Source: Bryobacterales bacterium
Lineage (GTDB): Bacteria > Acidobacteriota > Terriglobia > Bryobacterales > Bryobacteraceae
Reading direction: 5' to 3'
Length of the DNA stretch: 11,352 bases
NCBI GenBank assembly: GCA_003142355.1
Contig: PLMF01000267.1
Span: 2,911-14,262 of the forward strand
Made by a program: the position numbers and the translations under genes. The stretch's first letter is position 1. The number at the start of each line of letters is the position of its first letter. The notes beneath the pieces were generated by a model. That model saw only the letters and a program-made list of their open reading frames with translations. It searched no databases and had not been told where the DNA came from. Of the stretch, positions 1 to 6,486 are shown in pieces.

Positions 1-89
1 GGATTCCCGAAGGCACGGTGAAATCGCGAATCAATCGAGGCCGGGCCGAACTGGCCCGGTTGCTGCGAAGGCAGAAGTTGGCGGTATGA
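1..89 (+). CDS. ECF-type RNA polymerase sigma factor, C-terminal end (partial)
   Basis: The frame starting at base 3 reads IPEGTVKSRINRGRAELARL, then LRRQKLAV and TGA at 87-89. This is the recognition helix and C-terminus of sigma-70 region 4, which contacts the -35 element; the 'PEGTVKSR.xRGR' pattern is typical of ECF (group 4) sigma factors. The gene begins upstream of the window. Its stop overlaps the ATG of the next gene (ATGA, 86-89), and that gene encodes a zinc-binding anti-sigma factor, the usual partner in such operons. The subgroup cannot be told from 28 residues. Confidence 0.85.
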   Translation, partial: IPEGTVKSRINRGRAELARLLRRQKLAV

Positions 90-763
90 ATTGCGCAGAC
101 GTTGAAATCCTGATCTGCGATTACCTGGACGGGACGCTCACGGCGGAGCGGAAGTGCGCGGTGGAGCGCCACCTGGCCCAATGCCCGGCGTGCGCCGAGC
201 TGGCGCGGGATTGCGCCGCCGCGGTGGCGTTCATGGAGCGCGCCGCCGATGTCGAGCCTCCGCCGGAGCTGATCACGCGCATTCTGTTCGATGCGCCGTG
301 GAGCCAAGACAGGACCAAGCCGAAGGGCGCGCGGAGCTGGATCGCTGGAATTCTCAGCCCGATTCTGCAGCCGCGGTTCGCCATGAGTATGGCAATGACG
401 ATTCTTTCGCTGGCGTTGCTGGCGCGGTTCGTGGCGCCCGTGCGGCAGTTGCGAATGTCGGATCTGGAGCCGGCCGAGGTGTGGGCGGGGATCGAGGACC
501 GCGCCTACCGGGCCTGGGGGCGTACGTTAAAGTTTTACGACAACCTGAAGTTCGTTTACCAGATTCAAACCACCCTGCGGGAATGGCAGCAGCAGGGTGA
601 AGATCAGCAGTCCGCTCCCGTTCCGGAGGCTCCCGAACGGAAGACGGACGAGCACAAGCTGCCAGTCAAGGCCACTCCGGACCGGGGGCCCTCTGGGCCC
701 GGCGCCTCGGGCGCCGCTACCGGTGGGGGGCCAGCTTCGAATCCCTCGGGGGGATCACGTTAA
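86..763 (+). CDS. Zinc-binding membrane anti-sigma factor (zf-HC2/ZAS family)
   Basis: A 225-residue protein, probably the inner-membrane anti-sigma factor of the sigma factor just upstream. The N-terminal cytoplasmic part has the ZAS motif H29-x3-C33-x2-C36, with C3 and C11 as further possible ligands. One hydrophobic segment lies at about residues 98-117. A helical, charged stretch (about 120-170, rich in W, Y, K and E) follows and would lie outside the membrane. The last 50 residues are a Pro/Gly/Ala-rich low-complexity tail. In this family the ZAS domain holds the sigma factor until a signal releases it. The ATG is set by the 4-base overlap with the sigma stop. The 3' end of the gene carries three small perfect hairpins (see separate entry). 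The role is inferred from motif and position; the signal is unknown. Confidence 0.87.
   Translation: MNCADVEILICDYLDGTLTAERKCAVERHLAQCPACAELARDCAAAVAFMERAADVEPPPELITRILFDAPWSQDRTKPKGARSWIAGILSPILQPRFAMSMAMTILSLALLARFVAPVRQLRMSDLEPAEVWAGIEDRAYRAWGRTLKFYDNLKFVYQIQTTLREWQQQGEDQQSAPVPEAPERKTDEHKLPVKATPDRGPSGPGASGAATGGGPASNPSGGSR
686..755 (+). other. Three consecutive GC hairpins at the 3' end of the anti-sigma gene
   Basis: GGGCCC-TCT-GGGCCC (686-700) abuts GGCGCC-TCG-GGCGCC (701-715), each a perfect 6-bp stem with a 3-base loop. ATCCC-TCGGG-GGGAT (741-755) follows 25 bases later. The run ends 8 bases before the gene's last base. They lie in the Gly/Pro/Ala-rich tail, so part may be a codon effect, but back-to-back placement could slow transcription or shield mRNA ends between the regulator genes and the three envelope genes downstream. 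No U-tract follows, so they are not classical terminators. Confidence 0.5.
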
Positions 764-783
764 GGGATACAAGGGGGTACGTT

Positions 784-1437
784 ATGAATTGCCAGAATCA
801 TACTGAGGTCCCGGCCACGGCATATTGCCGCACATGCGGCAAGCCGATATGCGACGAATGCCGCCGCGACGCCTACGGAACCGTTTTTTGCGCGGAACAT
901 ACGCCCACGCCGGCCGGGGAACCGGCTGGGCCGCCCGGGCCGGGCGTCCCGCCGCCGGGCTATGTCTACCCGGATGTCTCACCTGGCCTGGCTCTGTTTC
1001 TGGGCATGATCCCGGGAGTCGGCGCCATCTACAACGGCCAGTACGCCAAGGGGCTGGTGCACGCCGTCATCTGGGGCATTCTGATGAGCATTGCCAATTC
1101 GCGCGCGGCCCACGGCCTGGAACCGGTTTTCGTCATGCTGGTGATGGCCTGGTGGGCCTACATGGCGTTCGAAGCGTATCACACCGCGCTCAAGCGGCGG
1201 AGAGGCGAACCGGTGGATGAATACTCCAGCCTGGTGGACCTGCGGGGCCGGCCGAACCAGGTTCCGGTGGCGGGGGCCGCGCTCATCATCCTGGGCGTCC
1301 TGCTGCTATTGCATACGCTCGACCTGCTGGACTTCGAGTACGTGGCGCGCTTCTGGCCGGTGCTGCTGATCCTGGCGGGGGCCTACCTGCTGTTTAGCCG
1401 CTTCGCGGGGAAGGAGGCGGGCCATGAACGGCAATAG
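784..1437 (+). CDS. B-box zinc-finger membrane protein with C-terminal LiaF-like two-helix module
   Basis: A 217-residue protein in three parts. Residues 3-39 form a B-box-like zinc finger with eight ligands (C3, H6, C15, C18, C23, C26, C36, H39). A Pro/Gly-rich linker (40-64) follows. A first membrane region (about 67-132) contains IPGVGAIYNGQYAKG, which resembles the turn in TM2-type proteins. A second two-helix unit (about 162-206, GxALIILGVLLLL...WPVLLILAGAYLL) matches the DUF5668/LiaF N-terminal type and recurs in the next two genes. A purine-rich AAGGGGG site (771-777) sits 6 bases before the ATG. It starts 20 bases after the anti-sigma stop and overlaps the next gene by 14 bases. The B-box may bind a protein partner at the cytoplasmic face; that is inference and no enzyme motif is seen. 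Confidence 0.8.
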   Translation: MNCQNHTEVPATAYCRTCGKPICDECRRDAYGTVFCAEHTPTPAGEPAGPPGPGVPPPGYVYPDVSPGLALFLGMIPGVGAIYNGQYAKGLVHAVIWGILMSIANSRAAHGLEPVFVMLVMAWWAYMAFEAYHTALKRRRGEPVDEYSSLVDLRGRPNQVPVAGAALIILGVLLLLHTLDLLDFEYVARFWPVLLILAGAYLLFSRFAGKEAGHERQ

Positions 1438-1756
1438 CCATTCGATGATCCGCGCCATCCGCGGGCCTGTCACGCTGATCACCATCGGCGTGCTGTTTGC
1501 GCTCAACAACTTCACCCGCTACGGCTTCGACCAGACCTGGCCGGTGATTCTGATCGTGTTCGGGCTGCTGAGTCTGCTGCGACGTGGAACGCAACCAACC
1601 GGCGCGCCCCCGAATATGCCGCCACCGCCGCCGTATAGCTACCCGCCTCCGGGTGGTTACTCCCGGAGTCCGTACGCGGGCGGGCCCGCCACCACGCCGG
1701 GCGGGCCCGAAACTACGCCGGGCACCCCCGCCGCCCCTCCAGGAGGCTCCGTATGA
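1424..1756 (+). CDS. Small LiaF-like (DUF5668-type) membrane protein with Pro/Gly-rich tail
   Basis: A 110-residue protein with two closely spaced hydrophobic helices at about 12-29 and 38-53 (IRGPVTLITIGVLFALNNF, then TWPVILIVFGLLSLLRR). This is the pattern of the LiaI/LiaF-like membrane region. From residue 57 on it is a low-complexity Pro/Gly/Tyr/Thr tail with repeated TTPG units. The start is supported by a perfect AAGGAGG (1411-1417) 6 bases before the ATG, inside the end of the preceding gene. The stop overlaps the next ATG (ATGA, 1753-1756). It lacks the DUF4097 repeat domain that the next protein has, so it looks like a stand-alone copy of that protein's anchor. Function is unknown; a partner or sensor role in the envelope is inference. 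Confidence 0.8.
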   Translation: MNGNSHSMIRAIRGPVTLITIGVLFALNNFTRYGFDQTWPVILIVFGLLSLLRRGTQPTGAPPNMPPPPPYSYPPPGGYSRSPYAGGPATTPGGPETTPGTPAAPPGGSV

Positions 1757-3168
1757 GACGGCGCTCGTTCACCGGCCCTTTGCTGCTATTGCTCATCGGC
1801 GCACTGTTTTTGTGGAGGAACCTGCACCCGGAAGCGCCGGTTTTCGATCTCCTGGCCTCATACTGGCCGTTCGTGCTGATCGCCTGGGGGCTGCTCCGGT
1901 TGATTGAAGCCCTGATTTGGAGCAGGGAAGGATATGGCTACGGCTTCACCGGCGGGGAGGTGGTGCTGGTGGTTCTGATCTGCATCGCCGGGTCTGGAAT
2001 CTGGGAGGCGCACCAGCACGGCATCCGGTGGAACGCCTTCGGCCCGGACTGGCTCGGGGAGCAGTACGACTATCCCGTTTCGGCCCACGGCCCAGCCGCG
2101 GGAATGAACCGGATCGTTTTCGACAATCCGCGCGGCAACATCAAGGTCACGGGCGGCGACTCGCAAGAGGTGACGGTCAACGGCCACAAGCTGATCCGCG
2201 CGTATGCCCGCGGCGACGCCGACCGCACCAACGAAAAAACGCCCGTCGAGATCGTGCCGCAGGGCGACCGCCTGCTGGTGCGCACCAGCCAGGATCGCGC
2301 CCCCGACAACCAGCGGGTCTCCGACGACCTGGAAGTCACGATCCCGCGCGGAATGGCCGTGGAAGCGCGCGGCCGCGTGGGCGATTACGAGATCTCGGAC
2401 ATTACGGGCGACGTGGAGTTGGCGGCCGACCGCGGCGATGTGCGCCTGGCGCGGGTGGGCGGCAACGCGCGGCTCGAGATGGGCCGCAGCGACGTCATCC
2501 GCGCGGTGGACGTGAAGGGCAAGATCGACGTCCAGGGCCGCGGCTCGGACATCGAGCTCGAGAACGTCGCCGGGCAGGTCACCATCAACGGCGGCTACAC
2601 CGGGACGCTGGAATTCAAGAACCTCACCAAGCCCTTACAGTTCGAAGGCGCGCGCTCGACCGAGCTGCGCGTGCAAGCGGTGCCCGGACGCATCAGCATG
2701 GACATGGGGCAGTTCACCGCCAGGGACATTGTGGGACCGGTGCGGCTGGTGTCGCAGTCGCGCGATATCAAGATCGAGCAGTTCACCCAGTCGCTCGAGC
2801 TGGAGACCCAGCGAGGGGACATCGAATTGCAGCCCGCGCGCCTGCCTCTGTACTCCATCGAGGCGCATTCGGGAACGGGCAGGATCGACCTGGTGCTGCC
2901 GGAGAAGGCCGCTTTTCAATTGCAGGCCACCGCCGAGCGCGGGGAGGCGGTCAACGATTTCGGGCCGCAGATCCAGAAGGAAGTCGAGGGCCGCACGGCC
3001 ACGTTGAAGGGCAAGGTGGGCGACGGCCCCACCATCCGCCTCACCGCCAGCCGCGGCTCGGTTTCCGTGCGCAAGGAGGGGACGCTGCCCAGCGCACCCG
3101 AGCCTCCGCGGCCTCCGAAGGCCCCCAAGGGTCCCAAGAACCTCAAAGAGACCGAAGTCGAGATGTAG
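1753..3168 (+). CDS. LiaF-like membrane anchor plus DUF4097 (putative adhesin) beta-repeat protein
   Basis: A 471-residue protein. Residues 7-57 are a two-helix LiaF-like module (GPLLLLLIGALFLWRNL, then YWPFVLIAWGLLRL), and a third hydrophobic stretch lies at about 69-83. From about residue 118 to 440 there are short repeated beta-strand units of the type 'GDVELAADRGDVRLARVGG', 'VKGKIDVQGRGSDIELENVAG' and 'TQRGDIELQ', as in DUF4097 proteins, which are thought to form a beta-helix-like fold. The C-terminus is Pro/Lys-rich. An AGGAGG (1741-1746) sits 6 bases before the ATG, which overlaps the preceding stop. DUF4097 proteins often accompany envelope-stress regulators of the LiaF/PspC kind, which fits the sigma/anti-sigma genes upstream. 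A specific ligand cannot be named. Confidence 0.82.
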   Translation: MRRRSFTGPLLLLLIGALFLWRNLHPEAPVFDLLASYWPFVLIAWGLLRLIEALIWSREGYGYGFTGGEVVLVVLICIAGSGIWEAHQHGIRWNAFGPDWLGEQYDYPVSAHGPAAGMNRIVFDNPRGNIKVTGGDSQEVTVNGHKLIRAYARGDADRTNEKTPVEIVPQGDRLLVRTSQDRAPDNQRVSDDLEVTIPRGMAVEARGRVGDYEISDITGDVELAADRGDVRLARVGGNARLEMGRSDVIRAVDVKGKIDVQGRGSDIELENVAGQVTINGGYTGTLEFKNLTKPLQFEGARSTELRVQAVPGRISMDMGQFTARDIVGPVRLVSQSRDIKIEQFTQSLELETQRGDIELQPARLPLYSIEAHSGTGRIDLVLPEKAAFQLQATAERGEAVNDFGPQIQKEVEGRTATLKGKVGDGPTIRLTASRGSVSVRKEGTLPSAPEPPRPPKAPKGPKNLKETEVEM

Positions 3169-3170
3169 AA

Positions 3171-3230
3171 AAGGGGTCAGACGCATTTTGCCGGTTTCGG
3201 GTCTGGTAGTAAATGCGTCTGCTCCCTCTT
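3171..3230. repeat. REP-like imperfect inverted repeat directly after the operon
   Basis: The arms CAGACGCATTT (3178-3188) and AAATGCGTCTG (3211-3221) are perfect inverted copies around a 22-base loop. The flanks also match partly: AAAGGGGT on the left against AAGAGGGAG on the reverse complement of the right arm. The repeat starts 2 bases after the TAG of the DUF4097 gene. The 'AAAGGGGTCAGACGCATTT' pattern resembles the palindromic REP units mobilised by REP-associated tyrosine transposases; that comparison is from memory. No transposase gene lies in the window. It could also work as a 3' end stabiliser or weak terminator. Confidence 0.6.
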
Positions 3231-3421
3231 CCGCCCGCTGGCGGCGCTGGTGTGGGGGCGGCACCCAACAAGGACTTCCACCACCGTCTGGCGGCGCCTG
3301 AGCGGCCCTACGGCCCGGACCGACCTTGATCCGAAGGTGAGATGCGCGAGATTCAGTTTTTGTTTTATCACTCGACGATTCGGTCTTCCGCCCAGGATGA
3401 AGTGTGCCATAATGAGCGGCT
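3231..3421. other. Non-coding spacer before the ABM gene
   Basis: 191 bases with no credible gene. The 3' end has a possible -10 element CATAAT at 3408-3413, about 9 bases upstream of the next ATG, but I see no matching -35 at the right distance and no Shine-Dalgarno sequence. If this -10 is used, the mRNA would be almost leaderless. The rest is GC-rich with nothing I recognise. Confidence 0.35.
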
Positions 3422-3718
3422 ATGTCAACGCCGTTGATCGTCGTCGCTCTCATGCGTGCGCAACCGGGGAAAGAAGAAGTCCTGCGCCAAGCCCTGCTGG
3501 CATTAGTCGATCCGACTCGCACGGAAGATGGATGCATTCAGTATGATCTTCACCAGGAGAACCAGCAGCCGGGACATTTCGTCTTCTTCGAGCGCTGGAC
3601 GTCGAAGGAAGCGCTGGACCGGCACCTGGCGTCGCCGCACATGTCGGCGATTCTGCCGCGGTTCCCGGAGTTGTGCAGCGAGCCCCCGGCGATCCTCGCC
3701 TGTACGCGCCTTGCCTGA
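3422..3718 (+). CDS. Antibiotic biosynthesis monooxygenase (ABM) family protein, YgiN-like
   Basis: A 98-residue single-domain protein of normal length for the ABM ferredoxin-like fold. The family landmarks are visible: IVVALMRAQPGKEEVLRQAL at the start, TRTEDGCIQYDLHQENQQPG (32-51), FVFFERWTSKEALDRHLASP (53-72), and H68 and H73 in the usual places. Relatives act on quinones, on flavin-free anthrone-type substrates or in haem breakdown; the substrate here cannot be read from sequence. It stands alone: an operon with a repeat lies upstream, and the next gene points towards it. No Shine-Dalgarno sequence precedes the ATG. Confidence 0.88.
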   Translation: MSTPLIVVALMRAQPGKEEVLRQALLALVDPTRTEDGCIQYDLHQENQQPGHFVFFERWTSKEALDRHLASPHMSAILPRFPELCSEPPAILACTRLA

Positions 3719-3836
3719 TTTCCGGGCGGAACGTGTAGTCTGAACCTGGCGCGGCCTGGTGATATTCGATCGTCCCGCCCGGCCGGGCGAAAGAGTACAC
3801 GCCTACGCCATCGGGCTGGGCCCCGTGACTGCTTTC
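3719..3836. other. Convergent spacer between ABM and glycerate kinase genes
   Basis: 118 bases. It contains a perfect 14-bp palindrome CGCCCGGCCGGGCG (3776-3789) with no loop. A 7-bp stem CGGTTCC/GGAACCG (3844-3850 and 3862-3868, 11-base loop) lies next door in the last codons of the glycerate kinase gene. Neither has a U-tract. Either could help end convergent transcription, but I cannot call a terminator. Confidence 0.25.
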
Positions 3837-5162
3837 TCAGGATCGGTTCCTGTTGGCAGGCGGAACCGCCCGCCCCACCTTGCCCGCCAGGACGATGCAG
3901 ACATCCATGACGTTAGTATTGGTCGGTCCGGTGATGATCAGGTCGCCCAGCGATTCGAAGTAGTGGTAGGAATCGTTGCGATTGAGATAGCTGCGCGCGT
4001 CGGGCTTGCGGCCGAGCGTCTGGCCGTCGGCCACCGCCCCCGCCGCGTTGGTGGGGCCGTCGGAGCCGTCGGTGCCCGCACAGAAGACCACCACGTTCTC
4101 CAGCCCGGCGATATCGATGGCGGCGGCCAGCGCGAATTCCTGGGCTCTTCCGCCCAAGCCATCGCCGCGTAGCGTGACGGTAGTTTCCCCGCCCGTTATG
4201 ATACAGGCTGGCGGCTTAATCGGCCGCCCGGTGCGCGCCATTTCGGACGCGATGGCGGCGTGCATGCGGGCGATCTCGCGGGCCTCGCCCTGGATCTCGC
4301 TCGATAGCACCAGCGTCCGGTAACCCAGCGCACGGGCGCGGCTCGCGGCCGCGGCCAGGGCCAGGCGGTTGCTGCCCACGATGGCGTTGCACACGCGCGC
4401 AAATACCGGGTCGTCCGGCTTGGGCGTTTCGGGGACAGCGCCGCGCGCGCCCTGTTCGAGACGCTCCCTCACCGCCGCGGGCACGCGCTCGCGGATGCCG
4501 TACCGATCGAGAAGCCCCACTGCGTTGGCGAAGGTAGAGGCGTCCGGCGCCGTGGGTCCGGAGCCGATGACGTCGAGATTATCGCCGATCACGTCGGAAA
4601 GCATCAGCGATTCGATACGGGCGGGCGCCGCCAGCCGCGCCAGTTGCCCGCCCTTGATGCGCGAGATGTGCTTTCGGATGGCGTTGATCTCGTGGATATT
4701 GGCGCCCGACGCCAGCAGCAGCCGGGTGGTGGCCTGTTTCTCCTCGAGGGTGATGCCCTCGGCCGGCAGCGGCAGCAGCGCCGACGCTCCGCCCGAGATG
4801 AGGCAGATCACCAGGTCGTCCTTCCCCGCCCCGGCCGCGATGCGCGCGATCCGTTCGGCGCCGGCCACGCCGTTGAGGTCGGGGACCGGATGGCCGCACT
4901 CGTTCAACTCGATGCGGCGCAGCTTGACCGTGTACCCGTACTTTACGTTGAGCAGGCCGGCGGCGATGCGGCGGCCGAGCACGCGCTCGGCGGCCTGCGC
5001 CATGGACGCCCCGGCCTTGCCCGCGCCGACGACGTAGATGTTGCGAAAGCGCGAGAAATCGCGACGCTTCAGATGGCGCGCGACGGCGCCGGCAGGGTCC
5101 GCAGCCGACAACGCGGCTTGGAAAATGGTGCGTGCATGCTGGCGCAGAATTCGATTGCTCAC
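3837..5162 (-). CDS. Type II glycerate 2-kinase (DUF4147/MOFRL family)
   Basis: A 441-residue cytoplasmic kinase expected to convert D-glycerate and ATP to 2-phosphoglycerate. Family motifs run in order: VVGAGKAG (44-51), ECGHPVPD (88-95), CLISGGASALL (120-130), INAIRKHISRIKGGQLA (159-175), LSDVIGDNLDVIGSGPTAPD (188-207), ITGGETTVTLRGDGLGGRAQ (322-341), AGTDGSDGPTNAAGA (362-376) and TGPTNTNVMDV (411-421). The N-terminal DUF4147 and C-terminal MOFRL parts are both complete. The start is GTG, fixed by a 4-base overlap (GTGA, 5162-5159) with the shikimate kinase stop; I see no clear ribosome site, so translation is probably coupled. Relatives are called GckA or TtuD; I leave the symbol open because the pathway feeding glycerate is not visible. 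Confidence 0.92.
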   Translation of the reverse strand: MSNRILRQHARTIFQAALSAADPAGAVARHLKRRDFSRFRNIYVVGAGKAGASMAQAAERVLGRRIAAGLLNVKYGYTVKLRRIELNECGHPVPDLNGVAGAERIARIAAGAGKDDLVICLISGGASALLPLPAEGITLEEKQATTRLLLASGANIHEINAIRKHISRIKGGQLARLAAPARIESLMLSDVIGDNLDVIGSGPTAPDASTFANAVGLLDRYGIRERVPAAVRERLEQGARGAVPETPKPDDPVFARVCNAIVGSNRLALAAAASRARALGYRTLVLSSEIQGEAREIARMHAAIASEMARTGRPIKPPACIITGGETTVTLRGDGLGGRAQEFALAAAIDIAGLENVVVFCAGTDGSDGPTNAAGAVADGQTLGRKPDARSYLNRNDSYHYFESLGDLIITGPTNTNVMDVCIVLAGKVGRAVPPANRNRS

Positions 5163-5689
5163 AGGATTAGTGGATGGCTCAGAATCTCCTCGACCACGCT
5201 GGCCGGATCGTCGCTTTCAATGGGAACGCGCACGTCCGCGAGGCTATAGGCCTCGCGCCGCGCATGGTACAGCGCGGCGAACTGATGGGGATCGCGCGCC
5301 AGCGGGCGGTGCGAAGCCAGCGCCACCCGGCTCCGCACCAACTCGAAGGGGCAATCCAGCCACACGGTGACGCCGTTATTCTCCAGCAAGTCGCGGTTTG
5401 CCCGCTCCGCAAACGCGCCGCCGCCCAGCGCCAGCACTGCGGCGCTGCCCCGCCCGATCCGGTGGACGTGATGACGGATGATCCCGGTTTCGATGCGGCG
5501 GAATTCCGCCTCGCCGCGCGTGTCGAAGATCTCCGCGATGGCCGCTCGTTCAGCGGCTTCGATCTCCTCGTCGGTGTCGAAGAAGTCCCAGCCCAGACGC
5601 TGGGCCAGGAGGCGGCCGACGGTGGACTTGCCGGAGGCCATGAAACCCACCACATAAATGCCGGGCGTGCGCTTGAGCTGGAGGTTCAT
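5159..5689 (-). CDS. aroK: Shikimate kinase
   Basis: A 176-residue P-loop kinase of normal length, phosphorylating shikimate at the 3-hydroxyl with ATP (fifth step of the shikimate pathway, cytoplasm). Visible motifs are Walker A GFMASGKST (15-23), the shikimate-binding DTD (38-40), EFRRIE (62-67), GGGAF (89-93), the lid RPLARDP (128-134) and R144/R145 near the adenine site. The open frame runs further upstream, but the ATG at 5689 is chosen because it overlaps the SDR stop by 4 bases (ATGA, 5689-5686) and gives the standard N-terminus. Only a weak GAGAG lies before it, so coupling to the upstream gene is likely. Flanked by the SDR gene and glycerate kinase in the same operon. Confidence 0.93.
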   Translation of the reverse strand: MNLQLKRTPGIYVVGFMASGKSTVGRLLAQRLGWDFFDTDEEIEAAERAAIAEIFDTRGEAEFRRIETGIIRHHVHRIGRGSAAVLALGGGAFAERANRDLLENNGVTVWLDCPFELVRSRVALASHRPLARDPHQFAALYHARREAYSLADVRVPIESDDPASVVEEILSHPLIL

Positions 5690-6456
5690 GCGCTCTCGTT
5701 CATGCCCGCCATGCGGTTTTGGACGATGGAAGGGAACAGGCGGGCCAGGGCCACCAGAATCCACCCGGCGCGCGGGGTCATGACGGTACGGGCATCGCGC
5801 TCCACTCCGCGGCGGACGGCCGCGGCGCATTCCCCGGCCGTGATGGCGTAGCGGCGGCTGCGCAGCACATCGGCCGGCACCCGTCCCCCGCGGACGTGCT
5901 CCTGAAAACCGGTCGTCACGTAACCGGGGCAGACCAGCATGGCGTGGATGCCCTCGCGCCGGAGTTCCATCCGCAGCCCTTCGGTCAGGGCGCCCACCGC
6001 GTATTTGGAGGCGCTGTACAACGTGGACCAGGGCAGCACCATCTTGCCCCCGATCGACCCGATATTCACGATCGTGCCGCTATGGCGCGCGCGCATGTGC
6101 GGCACCACAAGCTGGGTCATTTCGAGCAGCGCAAAGAAATTCAATTCCATCAGGCCGCGCGCCTCTTCCATGGGCATCGTCCAGGAGGGCAGGTAGGTGC
6201 CCACCCCGGCATTGTTGATCAGGATATCGATGGCGCCGAACCGTTCCAGGGTGCGCGCCACCACCCGGCGGCGGGTAACGTCGCTGGTGAGGTCGCCCGG
6301 CGTGATGAGCGCCGCCGCCCCCGCCTTTTTGAGACCTTCTTCGGAGCGCGCGGTCAGCGATAGCTTCGCGCCCACGCGCGCGAACTCCGCGGCACAGGCG
6401 GCGCCGATGCCCTCGGACGCCCCGGTGATGAGAACGACTTTGCCGTCAATTCGCAT
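5686..6456 (-). CDS. Short-chain dehydrogenase/reductase (SDR), classical type
   Basis: A 256-residue NAD(P)-dependent oxidoreductase. All classical SDR landmarks are present: TGASEGIG (11-18, cofactor binding), R37 in the position that often favours NADP, D55 after the third strand, NNAG (81-84), N106, S134 and Y147-x3-K151. The C-terminal part (about 229-256) is hydrophobic and basic, and may touch the membrane. I choose the ATG at 6456 because AGGTGG lies 5 bases before it and the protein then starts at the normal SDR position; an in-frame ATG at 6477 would add 7 residues. It is the first gene of a three-gene operon with aroK and glycerate kinase. Substrate unknown. Confidence 0.9.
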   Translation of the reverse strand: MRIDGKVVLITGASEGIGAACAAEFARVGAKLSLTARSEEGLKKAGAAALITPGDLTSDVTRRRVVARTLERFGAIDILINNAGVGTYLPSWTMPMEEARGLMELNFFALLEMTQLVVPHMRARHSGTIVNIGSIGGKMVLPWSTLYSASKYAVGALTEGLRMELRREGIHAMLVCPGYVTTGFQEHVRGGRVPADVLRSRRYAITAGECAAAVRRGVERDARTVMTPRAGWILVALARLFPSIVQNRMAGMNESA

Positions 6457-6486
6457 AGGCACCACCTGAAACGTCATAATATTACC
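6457..6486. promoter_or_regulatory. Short divergent promoter region with TAATATTA palindrome
   Basis: Only 30 bases separate the divergent SDR and Lon-domain genes. The 8-bp palindrome TAATATTA (6477-6484) is the only AT-rich spot nearby. It could supply -10 elements on both strands: CATAAT at 6475-6480 for the plus gene and TATTAT at 6482-6477 for the minus gene. I cannot find good -35 boxes in either direction, and any would fall inside the coding sequences. No Shine-Dalgarno sequence precedes the plus-strand ATG, so that mRNA may be leaderless. Confidence 0.35.

Noticed and set aside
1679..1690. 12-bp palindrome GGCGGGCCCGCC as an operator
   Set aside because: It lies within the Gly/Pro-coding tail of the small LiaF-like gene, where GGC/CCG codons produce such palindromes easily.
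1917..3209. 430-codon open frame in another plus frame over the DUF4097 gene
   Set aside because: Arg/Gly/Pro-rich with no motif and no ribosome site; the real frame has membrane helices and beta repeats.
2635..3537. 300-codon minus-strand open frame running through the REP-like repeat
   Set aside because: It crosses the DUF4097 gene, the repeat and the start of the ABM gene on the wrong strand and has low-complexity sequence.
3776..3789. Perfect 14-bp palindrome as a terminator
   Set aside because: It has no loop and no following T-run, so as a single-strand hairpin it would be short; GC-rich palindromes of this size are common here.
5690..5830. Longer 223-residue start for shikimate kinase
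   Set aside because: The extension lies wholly in the SDR gene and is low-complexity; the ATG at 5689 overlaps the SDR stop by 4 bases and gives the standard AroK N-terminus.
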